Under the pieces are notes generated by a model. The model did no database searches, had not been told where the DNA came from, and saw nothing but the letters and a program-made list of their open reading frames with translations. Shown piece after piece: positions 49,166 to 59,373 of a stretch of 64,000 nucleotides of DNA. The stretch comes from Pseudomonas sp. P8_229 (GTDB lineage: Bacteria > Pseudomonadota > Gammaproteobacteria > Pseudomonadales > Pseudomonadaceae). The position numbers and the translations under genes were made by a program. The DNA is taken from positions 3,283,501-3,347,500 of the forward strand of contig NZ_CP125378.1 of the NCBI RefSeq assembly GCF_034008635.1. The letters are read 5' to 3'. Position 1 is the first letter of the stretch; each line of letters begins with the position of its first letter.

Positions 49166-51387
49166 CGCTTGAACAGCCCCTTCAATGCGTTTTTCAGTTC
49201 AGGGCTGACTTTGTCGCCCAGCTTTTCGTCGATCTTTTCGCTGAGTTTGTCACCGGCCATTTTGGTCGCGACCTGACCCAGGCGTTCGTTGTCCACGCGG
49301 CAGGCCTTGGCGCCCAGTTCCAGCGGGCCACGGCAGCGTAGCGGCCATTCGATGCCGACGAATTTCTCGCCGACCTGGCAGGCCGGGTCCGGCATGGCGC
49401 TGGTGTCGCCTTCAACGACGATGCCGACGCGGTAATCCATGCCCAGTACCCGCAGGTCGATGTCGCCGTCAGCGTTGACGGTCATGCCGGGGATGCGCAC
49501 TTTCAGGTCCGGGTTGCTGGCCACGCCATTACGGAAGGTCAGATTGCCCTTGAGTTCCTGGAACGGCGTGTCCTTGCCCCGTGGTTCGCCGCTGAGGGTT
49601 TTGCGGTTGAGGGTGGCGATGCCTTTGCACAGTTGCTGTTCAAGGTTGGCGTTGAGCAGCACGCCGTTGTTGATCACGAAACTGGCATTGCCGTTGAGGG
49701 TTTCGATCAGCGCCTGCTGGCTGTTGCCGCTGCCGGTGACGTTGCTGGTCAGGGTGACCAGGCCTTTGACCGGTGGGTTCTTGCCCTGGCTTTCGAGGAT
49801 TTTCTCGACCGGCACGCGGTTGATCCGGGTCTGCAGGTTCAGCACTGGCGCACTCGGGCGTACGTCGAGGGTGCCCTTGGCTTCGAAGTCGCCGTTGTAC
49901 AGGCCGCCGCGCAGGTTCTCCAGGGTCAGCAGGCCGCCCTGGCCGGAGGCCTTGAGCGCGGCGTTCTGGATCGGCAGCTTGTCGAGGGTCAGTTGGCCGA
50001 AGCTCAGGTCGGCGTCGACGTCGAGTTTGGCCAGGCGCTCGACCGGCAGCAGGCGCTCGGTGCTCCAGGCGCTTTTACTCGGCTTGTCCGGCAGCGGCGT
50101 GGAGCCAGCGCCGGCCATTGCATCCGCTTCGGTACTGGCGACTTCAGCCTGACGCACTTGCGTGGCGTTTTTGGCCTTGTCCGATTTCGGCGGCAGGTAG
50201 CGGTCGACGTCGAAGGTGTCGGCCTTGAGGATCGCCCGCAGCGACTGTTTGGCGAAATCTTCCACGGCAATGCGTCCGCTGAAGCTGCTGTCGTCGAGTT
50301 TCAGGTTGATGTTGTCGAGGGCGATGCTGGTCGGCGTGGCGGCCACGCGGCTGACCAGTTCGACCTTGCTCAGGCTGCCTTCGGCCATGGCCGGCAGGGT
50401 CTGGCCGATGCTGTCGACGAATTTCGCCATATCGAACTGGGCGATCGAGATCCCGCCCGTGATCTGTGGGGTCTTGTCGAGGTCGTTGACCTTCAGCTCA
50501 CCCAAGGCGCGCAACTGGTTGGCGGAGATCTTGATCCCGGTCCATTCGGCGACGTTCGCGGCTTTGTCCAGCAATATCTGGCCCTGAGCGGAGAAGGTCA
50601 TGGCCTTGCCTTGCAGCGGATCGCCAGTCAGTTCGCCGGACAGTTTCATGTCTTCGAACTTGTAGCGTTGCAGGGCGCGCTCGATGCGCAGCTCGCCGCT
50701 GAGCTCGGTGCGCACTCGCAGCACAGGCTGATTGGTGCTGAGGAACGCCGTGGCTTTCAGCGGAATATTGGTCGAATCGTGTACCGCGCCGGTGCTCAGC
50801 TGGATGCTTTCGGCGCTGTATTGCTTGCCGGTCTGCTCGTCGTTGTATTCAACGCGGGCGTTGTTGACGGTCAGGCTGTCAATGTCGAGGCGGATCGGCT
50901 GCGGCGGTTTTTCCGGTTGGGCGCTGGCCTCTGCAACAGGAGCGCTGGCAGGCGGCGGGCTGCCGGCAGGTGTGGCAGGAGGCGGCAGCTTGCCGATGTC
51001 TTCCCAGTTGCCGTGGCCGTTCTTGTCGCGTTTCAGGCGCAGGTTCAAGCCTTCGACACGCACGTCGCTCATCTGCACTTCACGGCGCAACAGCGGCAAT
51101 ACGCGTACGGACAGGCCGAGCATCTGCAGATCGGCATACGGTTCGGTCGGATTGATCAGGGTGGCGATGCTGGCCTCGTGCAGTTCCAGGCCGAGCCAGG
51201 GGAACAGGCTCCAGCCGATATCGCCATTGAGCGTCAGCTCGATGTGGGCCTTGTCGCGGGCTATCTGGCGGATCTCGTCTTTGTAGTCGTTGGGATCAAA
51301 GAGGTGGGTCAGGGCGAAGCCCGCCGCCACAATGATCAGCAACAGCCCGAGAAGTACCAGACCCAGGATTTTGCCGAACGCTTTCAT
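49162..51387 (-). CDS. asmA: AsmA-family protein
   Basis: A 741-residue inner-membrane-anchored periplasmic protein of the AsmA group, which affects outer-membrane lipid and protein assembly. It has a single N-terminal transmembrane helix (ILGLVLLGLLLIIVAAGFAL), the AsmA start (HLFDPNDYKDEIRQIARDKA), a Pro/Ala-rich linker near residues 145-165, and a C-terminal AsmA_2 region ending in a cytosolic-like basic tail. First gene of asmA-mutY-yggX. Confidence 0.9.
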   Translation of the reverse strand: MKAFGKILGLVLLGLLLIIVAAGFALTHLFDPNDYKDEIRQIARDKAHIELTLNGDIGWSLFPWLGLELHEASIATLINPTEPYADLQMLGLSVRVLPLLRREVQMSDVRVEGLNLRLKRDKNGHGNWEDIGKLPPPATPAGSPPPASAPVAEASAQPEKPPQPIRLDIDSLTVNNARVEYNDEQTGKQYSAESIQLSTGAVHDSTNIPLKATAFLSTNQPVLRVRTELSGELRIERALQRYKFEDMKLSGELTGDPLQGKAMTFSAQGQILLDKAANVAEWTGIKISANQLRALGELKVNDLDKTPQITGGISIAQFDMAKFVDSIGQTLPAMAEGSLSKVELVSRVAATPTSIALDNINLKLDDSSFSGRIAVEDFAKQSLRAILKADTFDVDRYLPPKSDKAKNATQVRQAEVASTEADAMAGAGSTPLPDKPSKSAWSTERLLPVERLAKLDVDADLSFGQLTLDKLPIQNAALKASGQGGLLTLENLRGGLYNGDFEAKGTLDVRPSAPVLNLQTRINRVPVEKILESQGKNPPVKGLVTLTSNVTGSGNSQQALIETLNGNASFVINNGVLLNANLEQQLCKGIATLNRKTLSGEPRGKDTPFQELKGNLTFRNGVASNPDLKVRIPGMTVNADGDIDLRVLGMDYRVGIVVEGDTSAMPDPACQVGEKFVGIEWPLRCRGPLELGAKACRVDNERLGQVATKMAGDKLSEKIDEKLGDKVSPELKNALKGLFKR

Positions 51388-51465
51388 GGGCGAGTCCTTG
51401 TAATTAGTCGAATTCGTAATTTAGCCGGGGAGTATAGCGCTGCATCCGCCCGGTTCGGGGCGCAG

Positions 51466-51870
51466 TCATGTAGCGATTACTTCCAGCGGCACTTGCAGTT
51501 TGGCGGCCAGCGCCTGCGCTTCAAGGTGTCCGGCAGGGGCCAGCAGATGCAGTTGCGCACCCGCTTGCGACGCCATTTTCTGCGCTTGGTTCACCAACCG
51601 CTCGGCCACGCCACGGCGCCGGGTAACTTTTCGCACACATAAATGGGACAAATACCAAACGGTGTCATGCCTTGTCAGGCGAGCCGCACCGAGCAGGCGA
51701 TCATTGAAACGTCCTGCAATCAAAGACCCGTCAGCCAGGCTGCTTTCGATCAACTGGGTGTCCCCGGAATACGGCGTGAACAGCCATTGCGGGGCGTCAC
51801 GATAGATTTTCTGCAGATCCTGTTGATCCTGGTAATTGGCATCGTTCAGCGCTTGGACAACGATCGGCAT
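51466..51870 (-). CDS. PanZ-like acetyltransferase-fold protein
   Basis: A 134-residue GNAT-fold protein. It matches PanZ/PanM, the acetyl-CoA sensor that promotes PanD maturation: DQQDLQKIYRDAP, IAGRFNDRLLGAARLT and LCVRKVTRRRGVAERL are all close to the family. Full length. In gamma-proteobacteria PanZ may control pantothenate and CoA output. Because panD is not in the window, the role is inferred from sequence alone. Confidence 0.75.
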   Translation of the reverse strand: MPIVVQALNDANYQDQQDLQKIYRDAPQWLFTPYSGDTQLIESSLADGSLIAGRFNDRLLGAARLTRHDTVWYLSHLCVRKVTRRRGVAERLVNQAQKMASQAGAQLHLLAPAGHLEAQALAAKLQVPLEVIAT

Positions 51871-52093
51871 GGCTTTTTCCTAAGAAGAACGAGATCAGAT
51901 GACACGAAAAAGGTGATATCAGTTTGGTTTTTCTGTCACGTGCAAATGGTAACCTTCGCCAGTTCGTCCGTCCTTCTGCGACGTAACGTCGCGCCTTCAA
52001 GGAGCTTCACCTAAAAAACGGTCATGCCTGCGTGCATCAAGGCCGAGGGTGAACAGTGGCTGGCGAACCATACTAATAATTGGGGGATACACA

Positions 52094-53758
52094 ATGAGCA
52101 CGAGCATCACGGCGGGCGGCCTGCAAGTCGACCAGCCCGCGTTCCTGTCCAAGGAACGCATCATCGCCAAGCCCGGTTTCAACCGCTGGCTGGTTCCACC
52201 GGCCGCTCTGGCCATTCACCTGTGCATCGGCATGGCCTATGGCTTCTCGGTGTTCTGGTTGCCGCTGTCCAAGGCGCTGGGCGTTACCGCTCCGGTGGCT
52301 TGCGCACCGGACATGAGCTTCATCGCACAAGTATTTTCGTCGCAATGCGACTGGCCGATCTCGATGCTCGGCTGGATCTACACCCTGTTCTTCATCTTCC
52401 TCGGCTGCTCCGCAGCAATCTGGGGCGGCTGGCTGGAACATGCCGGGCCACGCAAGGCTGGCGTTGTGTCGGCACTGTGCTGGTGCGGCGGTCTGCTGAT
52501 CTCGGCGCTGGGTATCTATACCCACCAGATCTGGCTGATGTGGATCGGCTCCGGGGTGATCGGTGGTATCGGTCTGGGGCTGGGCTATATCTCGCCGGTG
52601 TCGACCCTGATCAAGTGGTTCCCGGACAAGCGCGGCATGGCCACTGGCATGGCGATCATGGGCTTCGGTGGCGGCGCGATGGTCGGTGCACCGCTGGCCG
52701 CAGCGCTGATGGGCCACTTCGCTTCGCCAACCAGCGTCGGCGTGTGGCAGAGCTTCCTGGTGATGGCCGCGATTTACTTCGTGTTCATGATCGGTGGGGC
52801 GTTGTCCTACCGTGTGCCGCCAACCGGCTGGAAGCCTGAAGGCTGGACCGCTCCGGCGAAAAAAGCGTCGAACTCGATGATCACCCACCGTCACGTGCAC
52901 GTGAATGTGGCGTGGAAAACCCCGCAATTCCGTCTGGTGTGGCTGGTGCTGTGCCTGAACGTGTCTGCCGGTATCGGCATCCTCGGCATGGCTTCGCCAC
53001 TGCTGCAGGAAGTGTTCGGCGGCAAACTGCTGGGCGTTGACGTGCCGTTCGGTCAACTGGACGCCGGGCAGCTGGCTTCGATTGCCGCGATTGCTGCCGG
53101 TTTCACCGGTCTGCTGAGCCTGTTCAACATCGGTGGCCGGTTCTTCTGGGCTTCGTTCTCGGACTATCTGGGTCGCAAAAACACCTACTTCGTGTTCTTC
53201 GCCCTCGGTTTTGCTCTGTACGCACTGATCCCGAACATGGGTCATCTGGGCAACGTTGCGCTGTTCGTGGCGGCGTTCTGCATCATCCTGTCGATGTACG
53301 GCGGTGGTTTCGCGACCGTTCCGGCGTATCTGGCCGATCTGTTCGGTACGCAAATGGTCGGCGCGATCCATGGTCGCCTGCTGACCGCCTGGGCTGCGGC
53401 CGGTGTGCTCGGTCCGGTGCTGGTCAACTACCTGCGTGAATATCAGCTGAGCATCGGCGTTGAACGCGCGGCTGCTTACGACATCACTCTGTACATCCTC
53501 GCCGGCCTGTTGGTGCTGGGCTTCCTGTGCAACCTGCTGGTACGTCCGGTGGACGACAAGTACTTCATGACCGACGCCGAACTGGCTGCCGAGCAGGCGC
53601 TGGGCCACGACAAAGGTGCCGACGCCAGCACGGTTCTGGAGTGGAAAGCCGCACCGGGCACCAAGCCGCTGGCAATCGCTGCATGGCTGGTTGTAGGTAT
53701 TCCGTTGGCGTGGGGTGTGTGGGTGACCCTGCAGAAGACGGCGGTACTGTTTCACTAA
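52094..53758 (+). CDS. MFS transporter, OFA (oxalate/formate antiporter) family
   Basis: A 554-residue inner-membrane protein with about twelve helices. The start MSTSITAGGLQVDQPAFLSK fits known members; the frame open to 52049 has no better site. Family features are GFNRWLVPPAALAIHLCIGM, GWIYTLFFIFLGCSAAIWGG, the MFS-A motif KWFPDKRGMATGMAIMGFGG, and SDYLGRKNTYFVFF in the second half. The C-terminal extra domain after residue 480 is usual in this subgroup. Likely moves a small organic acid; the exact substrate is unknown. Confidence 0.88.
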   Translation: MSTSITAGGLQVDQPAFLSKERIIAKPGFNRWLVPPAALAIHLCIGMAYGFSVFWLPLSKALGVTAPVACAPDMSFIAQVFSSQCDWPISMLGWIYTLFFIFLGCSAAIWGGWLEHAGPRKAGVVSALCWCGGLLISALGIYTHQIWLMWIGSGVIGGIGLGLGYISPVSTLIKWFPDKRGMATGMAIMGFGGGAMVGAPLAAALMGHFASPTSVGVWQSFLVMAAIYFVFMIGGALSYRVPPTGWKPEGWTAPAKKASNSMITHRHVHVNVAWKTPQFRLVWLVLCLNVSAGIGILGMASPLLQEVFGGKLLGVDVPFGQLDAGQLASIAAIAAGFTGLLSLFNIGGRFFWASFSDYLGRKNTYFVFFALGFALYALIPNMGHLGNVALFVAAFCIILSMYGGGFATVPAYLADLFGTQMVGAIHGRLLTAWAAAGVLGPVLVNYLREYQLSIGVERAAAYDITLYILAGLLVLGFLCNLLVRPVDDKYFMTDAELAAEQALGHDKGADASTVLEWKAAPGTKPLAIAAWLVVGIPLAWGVWVTLQKTAVLFH

Positions 53759-53775
53759 GTAAAAACGCTGTAACC

Positions 53776-53867
53776 CTGTAGGAGTGAGCCTGCTCGCGAT
53801 AGCGGTCTGACAGTCGACAGAAATGTTGAATGTGAGGGCCCCATCGCGAGCAGGCTCACTCCTACAG
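53776..53867. repeat. REP doublet, GTAGGAGTGAGC type
   Basis: 25-bp perfect inverted arms at 53776-53800 and 53843-53867, the same subfamily as the pair at 5645. It sits between the MFS gene and hisB. Confidence 0.9.
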
Positions 53868-53979
53868 TTGTTTTTGGGGTACCTGTAATGGCTTGTATGG
53901 ACATGTCTACCCGCGACAGCCGGGGCTTCTGTCCGTCAGGCATATCACGTCTCGTGTTTCTGTTTCGGCCCCGCGTGCC

Positions 53980-53985
53980 TATAAT
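53980..53985 (+). promoter_or_regulatory. Candidate -10 box of the his operon
   Basis: TATAAT followed by GGCTGCC, 39-44 bp upstream of hisB. The expected -35 region reads TTTCTG, a weak match. Confidence 0.4.
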
Positions 53986-54023
53986 GGCTGCCTTTTTCGC
54001 CCAATGATTTTGCGGAGCTGGTG

Positions 54024-54617
54024 ATGGCCGAACGTAAGGCGTCTGTCGAGCGCGACACTCTGGAAACCCAGATCAAAGCCTCGATCAACCTTGATGGCAC
54101 CGGAAAGGCCCGATTCGATATCGGTGTTCCTTTTCTTGAGCACATGCTGGATCAGATCGCCCGTCACGGGTTGATCGACCTGGATATCGAATGCAAGGGC
54201 GATCTGCATATCGACGACCACCATACGGTGGAAGACGTCGGTATCACCCTCGGTCAGGCGTTTGCCAAAGCCATCGGCGATAAAAAAGGCATCCGTCGCT
54301 ATGGTCACGCCTACGTGCCGCTTGATGAAGCGCTATCGCGCGTGGTGATCGATTTCTCCGGTCGTCCTGGCCTGCAGATGCACGTGCCGTACACCCGCGC
54401 CACCGTCGGCGGCTTCGACGTCGACCTGTTCCAGGAATTCTTCCAGGGCTTCGTCAACCACGCGCTGGTCAGCCTGCACATCGACAACCTGCGTGGCACC
54501 AACACCCACCACCAGATCGAAACCGTGTTCAAGGCTTTCGGCCGCGCGCTGCGCATGGCCGTCGAGCTGGATGAGCGCATGGCCGGGCAAATGCCATCGA
54601 CCAAAGGCGTTCTGTAA
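54024..54617 (+). CDS. hisB: Imidazoleglycerol-phosphate dehydratase
   Basis: A 197-residue HisB, step six of histidine synthesis (imidazole-glycerol-phosphate to imidazole-acetol-phosphate). The manganese-binding histidines are in [32 protein letters not shown] and NTHHQIET. Monofunctional length: no phosphatase domain. First gene of hisB-hisH-(DUF2164)-hisA-hisF. Confidence 0.97.
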   Translation: MAERKASVERDTLETQIKASINLDGTGKARFDIGVPFLEHMLDQIARHGLIDLDIECKGDLHIDDHHTVEDVGITLGQAFAKAIGDKKGIRRYGHAYVPLDEALSRVVIDFSGRPGLQMHVPYTRATVGGFDVDLFQEFFQGFVNHALVSLHIDNLRGTNTHHQIETVFKAFGRALRMAVELDERMAGQMPSTKGVL

Positions 54618-55255
54618 TGCAGACGGTTGCAGTTATCGACTACGGCATGGGCAACCTGCACTCGGTGGCCAAGGCCCTCGAGCACGTCGGTGCCGGCAAG
54701 GTGCTGATCACCAGCGACGCTGACGTGATCCGCGAAGCCGACCGCGTGGTATTCCCAGGTGTTGGCGCAATTCGCGACTGCATGGCGGAGATCCGTCGCC
54801 TCGGTTTCGATTCTCTGGTGCGTGAAGTCAGTCAGGATCGCCCATTCCTCGGCATCTGTGTCGGCATGCAAGCCTTGCTCGACACCAGCGAAGAGAACGA
54901 CGGCGTCGACTGCATCGGCCTGTTCCCGGGCGCGGTGAAGTTCTTCGGCAAAGACCTGCATGAAGACGGCGAGCACCTGAAAGTCCCGCACATGGGCTGG
55001 AACGAAGTGCAGCAGAAGGTCAGCCACCCGCTGTGGCATGACATTCCGGACATGGCGCGTTTCTACTTTGTGCACAGCTACTACATCGCCGCTGCCAACG
55101 CGCGGCAGGTGGTGGGTGGCGGTCACTACGGCGTCGATTTCGCTGCGGCGCTGGCCGATGGCTCGCGTTTTGCCGTGCAGTTCCACCCGGAGAAGAGCCA
55201 CACCCATGGCCTGCAATTGCTGCAGAACTTCGCGGCGTGGGACGGTCGCTGGTAA
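54617..55255 (+). CDS. hisH: Imidazole glycerol-phosphate synthase, glutaminase subunit
   Basis: A 212-residue class-I glutamine amidotransferase that supplies ammonia to HisF. Catalytic Cys is in [11 protein letters not shown], and His and Glu in [12 protein letters not shown]. It shares one base with the end of hisB and abuts the DUF2164 gene. Confidence 0.97.
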   Translation: MQTVAVIDYGMGNLHSVAKALEHVGAGKVLITSDADVIREADRVVFPGVGAIRDCMAEIRRLGFDSLVREVSQDRPFLGICVGMQALLDTSEENDGVDCIGLFPGAVKFFGKDLHEDGEHLKVPHMGWNEVQQKVSHPLWHDIPDMARFYFVHSYYIAAANARQVVGGGHYGVDFAAALADGSRFAVQFHPEKSHTHGLQLLQNFAAWDGRW

Positions 55256-55516
55256 ATGGCTGCCAAGAAGTCCAAACCGCCGATCCTGACCCTCACTCCT
55301 GAACAGGAAAGCGAGGCCAATCGCAAGATCCAGCGGTTCATGGAAGACCGATTCGAACTGGACCTGGGTTCGTTCGAAGCGGCGGAAATTCTTGAGCTGT
55401 TTACCCGTGAAATTGCTCCGCACTATTACAACAGGGCGATTTTCGATGTGCAGACCCACCTCAAAGAGCGGTTTGAAAGCATCGAAAGCGACCTGTGGGC
55501 GCTCGAGAAAAACTGA
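55256..55516 (+). CDS. DUF2164 family protein
   Basis: An 86-residue soluble protein of the DUF2164 type (LTLTPEQESEANRKIQRFME, FELDLGSFEAAEILELF, YYNRAIFDVQTHLKERFESI). Its ATG directly follows the hisH stop, and it is conserved between hisH and hisA in pseudomonads. Function unknown; perhaps a regulator or a stabiliser of the IGP synthase complex. Confidence 0.9.
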   Translation: MAAKKSKPPILTLTPEQESEANRKIQRFMEDRFELDLGSFEAAEILELFTREIAPHYYNRAIFDVQTHLKERFESIESDLWALEKN

Positions 55517-55558
55517 TTTCCGAGCCAAGCTGAACATTCAAATTTGAAGGTTTGCCAG

Positions 55559-56296
55559 ATGCTGATTATTCCCGCTATCGATCTCAAAGACGGTGCCTGC
55601 GTACGTCTGCGCCAGGGCCGCATGGAAGATTCCACAGTGTTCTCCGATGACCCGGTGAGCATGGCTGCCAAGTGGGTGGAGGGCGGTTGCCGTCGTCTGC
55701 ATCTGGTCGACCTGAACGGCGCTTTCGAAGGCCAGCCGGTCAACGGCGAAGTGGTCACCGCGATCGCCAAGCGCTACCCGACCCTGCCGATCCAGATCGG
55801 CGGCGGCATTCGTTCGCTGGAAACCATCGAGCACTACGTCAAGGCCGGCGTGAGCTACGTGATCATCGGCACCAAAGCCGTAAAAGATCCGGCGTTCGTC
55901 GCTGAGGCCTGCCGTGCGTTCCCGGGCAAGATCATCGTTGGTCTGGATGCCAAAGACGGTTTCGTCGCCACCGATGGCTGGGCTGAAATCAGCAGCGTGC
56001 AGGTCATCGATCTGGCCAAGCAGTTTGAAGCCGATGGCGTGTCCTCGATCGTTTATACCGACATCGCCAAAGACGGCATGATGCAGGGCTGCAATGTGCC
56101 GTTCACCGCTGCGCTGGCTGCTGCTACCAAGATCCCGGTGATCGCTTCCGGCGGTATCCACAACCTGGGTGACATCAAGTCGCTGCTCGACGCCAAGGCG
56201 CCAGGCATCATCGGCGCCATCACCGGCCGGGCGATTTATGAAGGCACCCTCGACGTCGCCGAAGCGCAAGCTTTCTGCGATTCGTACAAAGGCTGA
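55559..56296 (+). CDS. hisA: ProFAR isomerase
   Basis: A 245-residue TIM-barrel isomerase, step four of the pathway (ProFAR to PRFAR). The start [20 protein letters not shown] contains the first catalytic aspartate; the second is in [15 protein letters not shown]. The shared phosphate loop [11 protein letters not shown] is clear. The start at 55559 has AAGGTTTG upstream. Confidence 0.97.
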   Translation: MLIIPAIDLKDGACVRLRQGRMEDSTVFSDDPVSMAAKWVEGGCRRLHLVDLNGAFEGQPVNGEVVTAIAKRYPTLPIQIGGGIRSLETIEHYVKAGVSYVIIGTKAVKDPAFVAEACRAFPGKIIVGLDAKDGFVATDGWAEISSVQVIDLAKQFEADGVSSIVYTDIAKDGMMQGCNVPFTAALAAATKIPVIASGGIHNLGDIKSLLDAKAPGIIGAITGRAIYEGTLDVAEAQAFCDSYKG

Positions 56297-56305
56297 GGAC
56301 TGACC

Positions 56306-57076
56306 ATGGCGCTGGCCAAACGCATCATCCCTTGCCTGGACGTGGACAACGGCCGGGTCGTCAAGGGTGTGAAGTTCGAGAATATCCGCGACGCCGGTGA
56401 CCCGGTGGAAATCGCCCGTCGCTATGACGAGCAGGGTGCCGACGAGATTACCTTCCTCGACATCACCGCCAGCGTCGATGGCCGCGACACCACGCTGCAT
56501 ACCGTCGAGCGCATGGCCAGCCAGGTGTTCATTCCGCTGACCGTTGGCGGTGGCGTGCGCACCGTGCAGGATATCCGCAACCTGCTCAATGCCGGTGCGG
56601 ACAAGGTGTCGATCAACACCGCTGCCGTTTTCAACCCGGAATTCGTTGGCGAAGCCGCACAGCATTTCGGCTCGCAATGCATCGTCGTCGCCATTGACGC
56701 GAAGAAGGTGTCCGGTCTGGGTGAAACCCCGCGCTGGGAAATCTTCACTCACGGCGGGCGCAAGCCGACCGGTCTCGACGCCGTCGAGTGGGCGAAGAAG
56801 ATGGAAGGCCTGGGGGCCGGCGAGATCCTGCTGACCAGCATGGATCAGGACGGCATGAAAAACGGCTTTGACCTCGGTGTAACCCGTGCCATCAGCGATG
56901 CGCTGGGCATTCCGGTAATTGCTTCGGGCGGAGTCGGCAACCTGCAGCACCTGGCTGACGGCATCCTCGAAGGGCACGCCAGTGCGGTGCTCGCCGCGAG
57001 TATTTTCCACTTCGGTGAATACACCGTGCAGGAAGCGAAAGCGTATATGGCCAAACGCGGCATCGTGATGCGCTAA
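56306..57076 (+). CDS. hisF: Imidazole glycerol-phosphate synthase, cyclase subunit
   Basis: A 256-residue TIM-barrel synthase that with HisH makes IGP and AICAR from PRFAR. Catalytic aspartates are in [14 protein letters not shown] and [13 protein letters not shown]. Phosphate loop [13 protein letters not shown] and the HisH contact EFVGEA region are as expected. Starts 9 bp after hisA. Confidence 0.97.
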   Translation: MALAKRIIPCLDVDNGRVVKGVKFENIRDAGDPVEIARRYDEQGADEITFLDITASVDGRDTTLHTVERMASQVFIPLTVGGGVRTVQDIRNLLNAGADKVSINTAAVFNPEFVGEAAQHFGSQCIVVAIDAKKVSGLGETPRWEIFTHGGRKPTGLDAVEWAKKMEGLGAGEILLTSMDQDGMKNGFDLGVTRAISDALGIPVIASGGVGNLQHLADGILEGHASAVLAASIFHFGEYTVQEAKAYMAKRGIVMR

Positions 57077-57099
57077 TCCGTACAGGCCAGTGGACAGTA

Positions 57100-57130
57100 T
57101 GGCGTACCCAAGGCACTCTTGGGCACGCCA
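57100..57130 (+). terminator. Hairpin after hisF
   Basis: TGGCGTACCCAAG pairs with CTTGGGCACGCCA with one mismatch and a 5-nt loop. There is no T tract, so it may be a Rho-assisted or pause structure. Confidence 0.55.
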
Positions 57131-57149
57131 TGGATTCCGGTAGCCCGAC

Positions 57150-57905
57150 ATGATCAAACGCCTGCTTCTTGTTCTCGCCAGTGCTTCTGTGTTGTTGCTC
57201 AATACGGCGCGGGCGGAAAACAGTCCTGACACCGATCTGGTGCTTCTCACCGAAAACTTCCCGCCCTACAACATGGCGAAAGACGGCAAGAACTTCGCCA
57301 AGGGCGAGAACATCAATGGTATCGCCACCGACATCGTGCGCGAGATGTTCAAGCGTGCCGGGCTCACCTACAGCCTGACACTGCGCTTCCCTTGGGAGCG
57401 GGTCTACAAACTGGCGTTGGAAAACCCCGGTTATGGCGCTTTCGTGATGGCGCGTCTGCCGGATCGCGAGAATCTATTCAAATGGGTCGGCCCGATCGGT
57501 CCCGACGACTGGATCATGTTGGCAAGAGCCGACAGCAAAATCACCCTCGAAACCCTCAACGATGCGCGCAAATACAAGATCGGTGCCTACAAGGGCGATG
57601 CGATTGCCGAAACGTTGACCAGGCAAGGCTTGCAGCCGCTGGTTGTCCTGCGTGATCAGGACAATGCGAAAAAACTGGTCAACGGCCAGATCGATCTGTG
57701 GGCCACCGGGGATCCTGCCGGGCGTTATCTGGCGCGGCAGGATGGAGTCACTGGACTCAAGACCGTATTGCGCTTCAACAGCGCCGAACTGTACCTGGCG
57801 CTGAACAAAGACGTAGCTGACACCGTCGTCGCCAAGCTGCAGGCAGCGCTGGATCAGATGCGCAAAGACGGTGTCGTCGACGAGATTATGTCTCGCTATC
57901 TGTAA
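57150..57905 (+). CDS. Periplasmic amino-acid-binding-like protein
   Basis: A 251-residue SBP_bac_3-type solute-binding protein with a signal peptide (LLLVLASASVLLLNTARAEN). The mature part starts LVLLTENFPPYNMAK and includes GIATDIVREMFKRAGLTYSL and LKTVLRFNSAELYLALNKD. No permease or ATPase is near, as is usual for this gene after hisF in pseudomonads; it might act as a chemosensory or orphan binding protein. Its end overlaps the convergent Vps62-like gene by 20 bp. Confidence 0.88.
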   Translation: MIKRLLLVLASASVLLLNTARAENSPDTDLVLLTENFPPYNMAKDGKNFAKGENINGIATDIVREMFKRAGLTYSLTLRFPWERVYKLALENPGYGAFVMARLPDRENLFKWVGPIGPDDWIMLARADSKITLETLNDARKYKIGAYKGDAIAETLTRQGLQPLVVLRDQDNAKKLVNGQIDLWATGDPAGRYLARQDGVTGLKTVLRFNSAELYLALNKDVADTVVAKLQAALDQMRKDGVVDEIMSRYL

Positions 57906-59256
57906 CGGTTGCTATCGGCGGCTCAGGTTGTACAGCGGAGACTGGCTTGGCTGTTTCAGTGATGGGCGGGGTAACTGGCGCTGCCATTGTCTGTAGCGAC
58001 GGGGTGATAGTCTCAGGTTCCTCGGGCGTGTACTCAGTGATGTGCAGGCTGTTGCCATCGGTGTAGCTGAAGCTATCTGTTACTGGTGTACCGTCTGCGC
58101 GCAGCAGCCTGTAGTCACTTTGAATCAGATAAACCGCCACCGTTCTGTTTTTTGGCGCGAATGCGATGATCTCCATGGGTATCGAATTGAACCACTCGGT
58201 GGAGTGGGGCTTGCTCTGAGTGAAATCATCTTCAAGGTGCGCCGAGAATGCCATCGCCGTTGGCATGCTGGATTGCCATTGACCTTCAAACTTTACCGAA
58301 GTCGCTCTGGCGAAAATCAAGAGGCTGGCAGGACCCTGGACGCGTGGCGCCGTCCACCTGAATGTCCTGTTCGCTGACTCTGGATTATGTTCATGACCGA
58401 CAAGCAGATACCGGTCAGTTCTTTGCAGAAGATAAAAGGGCGATGAACGCAGTTGTTCCAGAGGCGTGAGCAACGGGTCTTTGATGGTGAACCACGGCAG
58501 TTTGGCGGTATGGGTGGACGTGTCCAGTTCGCTCGGTGGTATGCGTCCGTTCAGTGTTGGCGCGACTGGGCGGGCGTTCATCTTCAGCGCAATCGGCATG
58601 CGTAATGAATAGGCTGAGAAACTCTCGGGTCTGGCGTAGCCGTTGTCACTTATCGCGATACCGGGTGCAAGGTGAGTTTCCCCAGGCGCAGCCACTGGAG
58701 GAGCGATGCTCCAAACGCTGACACTTTGTTTTGCGCCGCTGCCCTTGTCGCTCCAGATCAGTTCGTTGACTTTCGAGGCGGTCACCAGATCGGCACGGAC
58801 GCAGCGAACAGCATTGAGCGACGGTTTATCGTGATCATTGGAGCAGACGCAACCCAAGGCTACATAGCCCTCCGGGGGAATGGGTCGCCAAATGGCCCCG
58901 TCTTTTTTCGATCCTGAGCCTGAATCTTTCCAGATCAACTCGAAGTCATCCGGTCGGCTTAATGCCTTGCCCTTGGCGGGGTCTGTGCTGGCTACCTGCG
59001 CCTCGCAAACCACGACAGCCACGGCGCTGGCGTTATTGAGGTTGTCGAATCCGGCAGCGATCACATCACCTAGCGGAAAATAGCCCGGCAACGCATCCGG
59101 CGCCGGGGTCGGGCGCCAGAAGGCAGCGGGTTTCGCCCGCGAGCCGGCGCTGTCCCAGATTCGGTGAAACTCCGTGGTGAAGTTGATCAGCAGGTTGTCG
59201 TGCCTGATGGGTTCCATATGCCTGGTTGGTGTTGCGGCTTCGTCATGAATAGTCAT
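57886..59256 (-). CDS. Vps62-domain-like repeat protein
   Basis: A 456-residue protein without signal peptide. Three related N-terminal repeats can be seen: FHRIWDSAGSRAKPAAFWRP, FELIWKDSGSGSKKDGAIWR and NELIWSDKGSGAKQSVSVWS, each followed by a PxGY-x-x-LG-type strand, as in the plant/fungal Vps62 (DUF946-like) domain. The C-terminal half (residues 240-400) is a separate beta-rich region and the last 50 residues are Pro/Thr-rich. Bacterial proteins of this shape may bind membranes or glycans; the role here is unknown. The start at 59256 (MTIHDEAATPTRH) is preferred. Confidence 0.7.
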   Translation of the reverse strand: MTIHDEAATPTRHMEPIRHDNLLINFTTEFHRIWDSAGSRAKPAAFWRPTPAPDALPGYFPLGDVIAAGFDNLNNASAVAVVVCEAQVASTDPAKGKALSRPDDFELIWKDSGSGSKKDGAIWRPIPPEGYVALGCVCSNDHDKPSLNAVRCVRADLVTASKVNELIWSDKGSGAKQSVSVWSIAPPVAAPGETHLAPGIAISDNGYARPESFSAYSLRMPIALKMNARPVAPTLNGRIPPSELDTSTHTAKLPWFTIKDPLLTPLEQLRSSPFYLLQRTDRYLLVGHEHNPESANRTFRWTAPRVQGPASLLIFARATSVKFEGQWQSSMPTAMAFSAHLEDDFTQSKPHSTEWFNSIPMEIIAFAPKNRTVAVYLIQSDYRLLRADGTPVTDSFSYTDGNSLHITEYTPEEPETITPSLQTMAAPVTPPITETAKPVSAVQPEPPIATVTDSET

Positions 59257-59373
59257 AGTCAGTCCTGATAATGAACGGCGACTCAAGGGAGTCGCGACCC
59301 GTTGCAGGTCTTACTATCCGGATGTGCGCCAGGCCTCTGGCGGTAACTATGTATTCAATGTCGTGACACGGTA

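Noticed and set aside
49633..51642. 669-codon frame opposite asmA, and similar long frames opposite the MFS gene (52073-53755) and hisA-hisF (55538-57250).
   Set aside because: All are shadows of well-supported genes; products have no recognisable domain and unusual composition.
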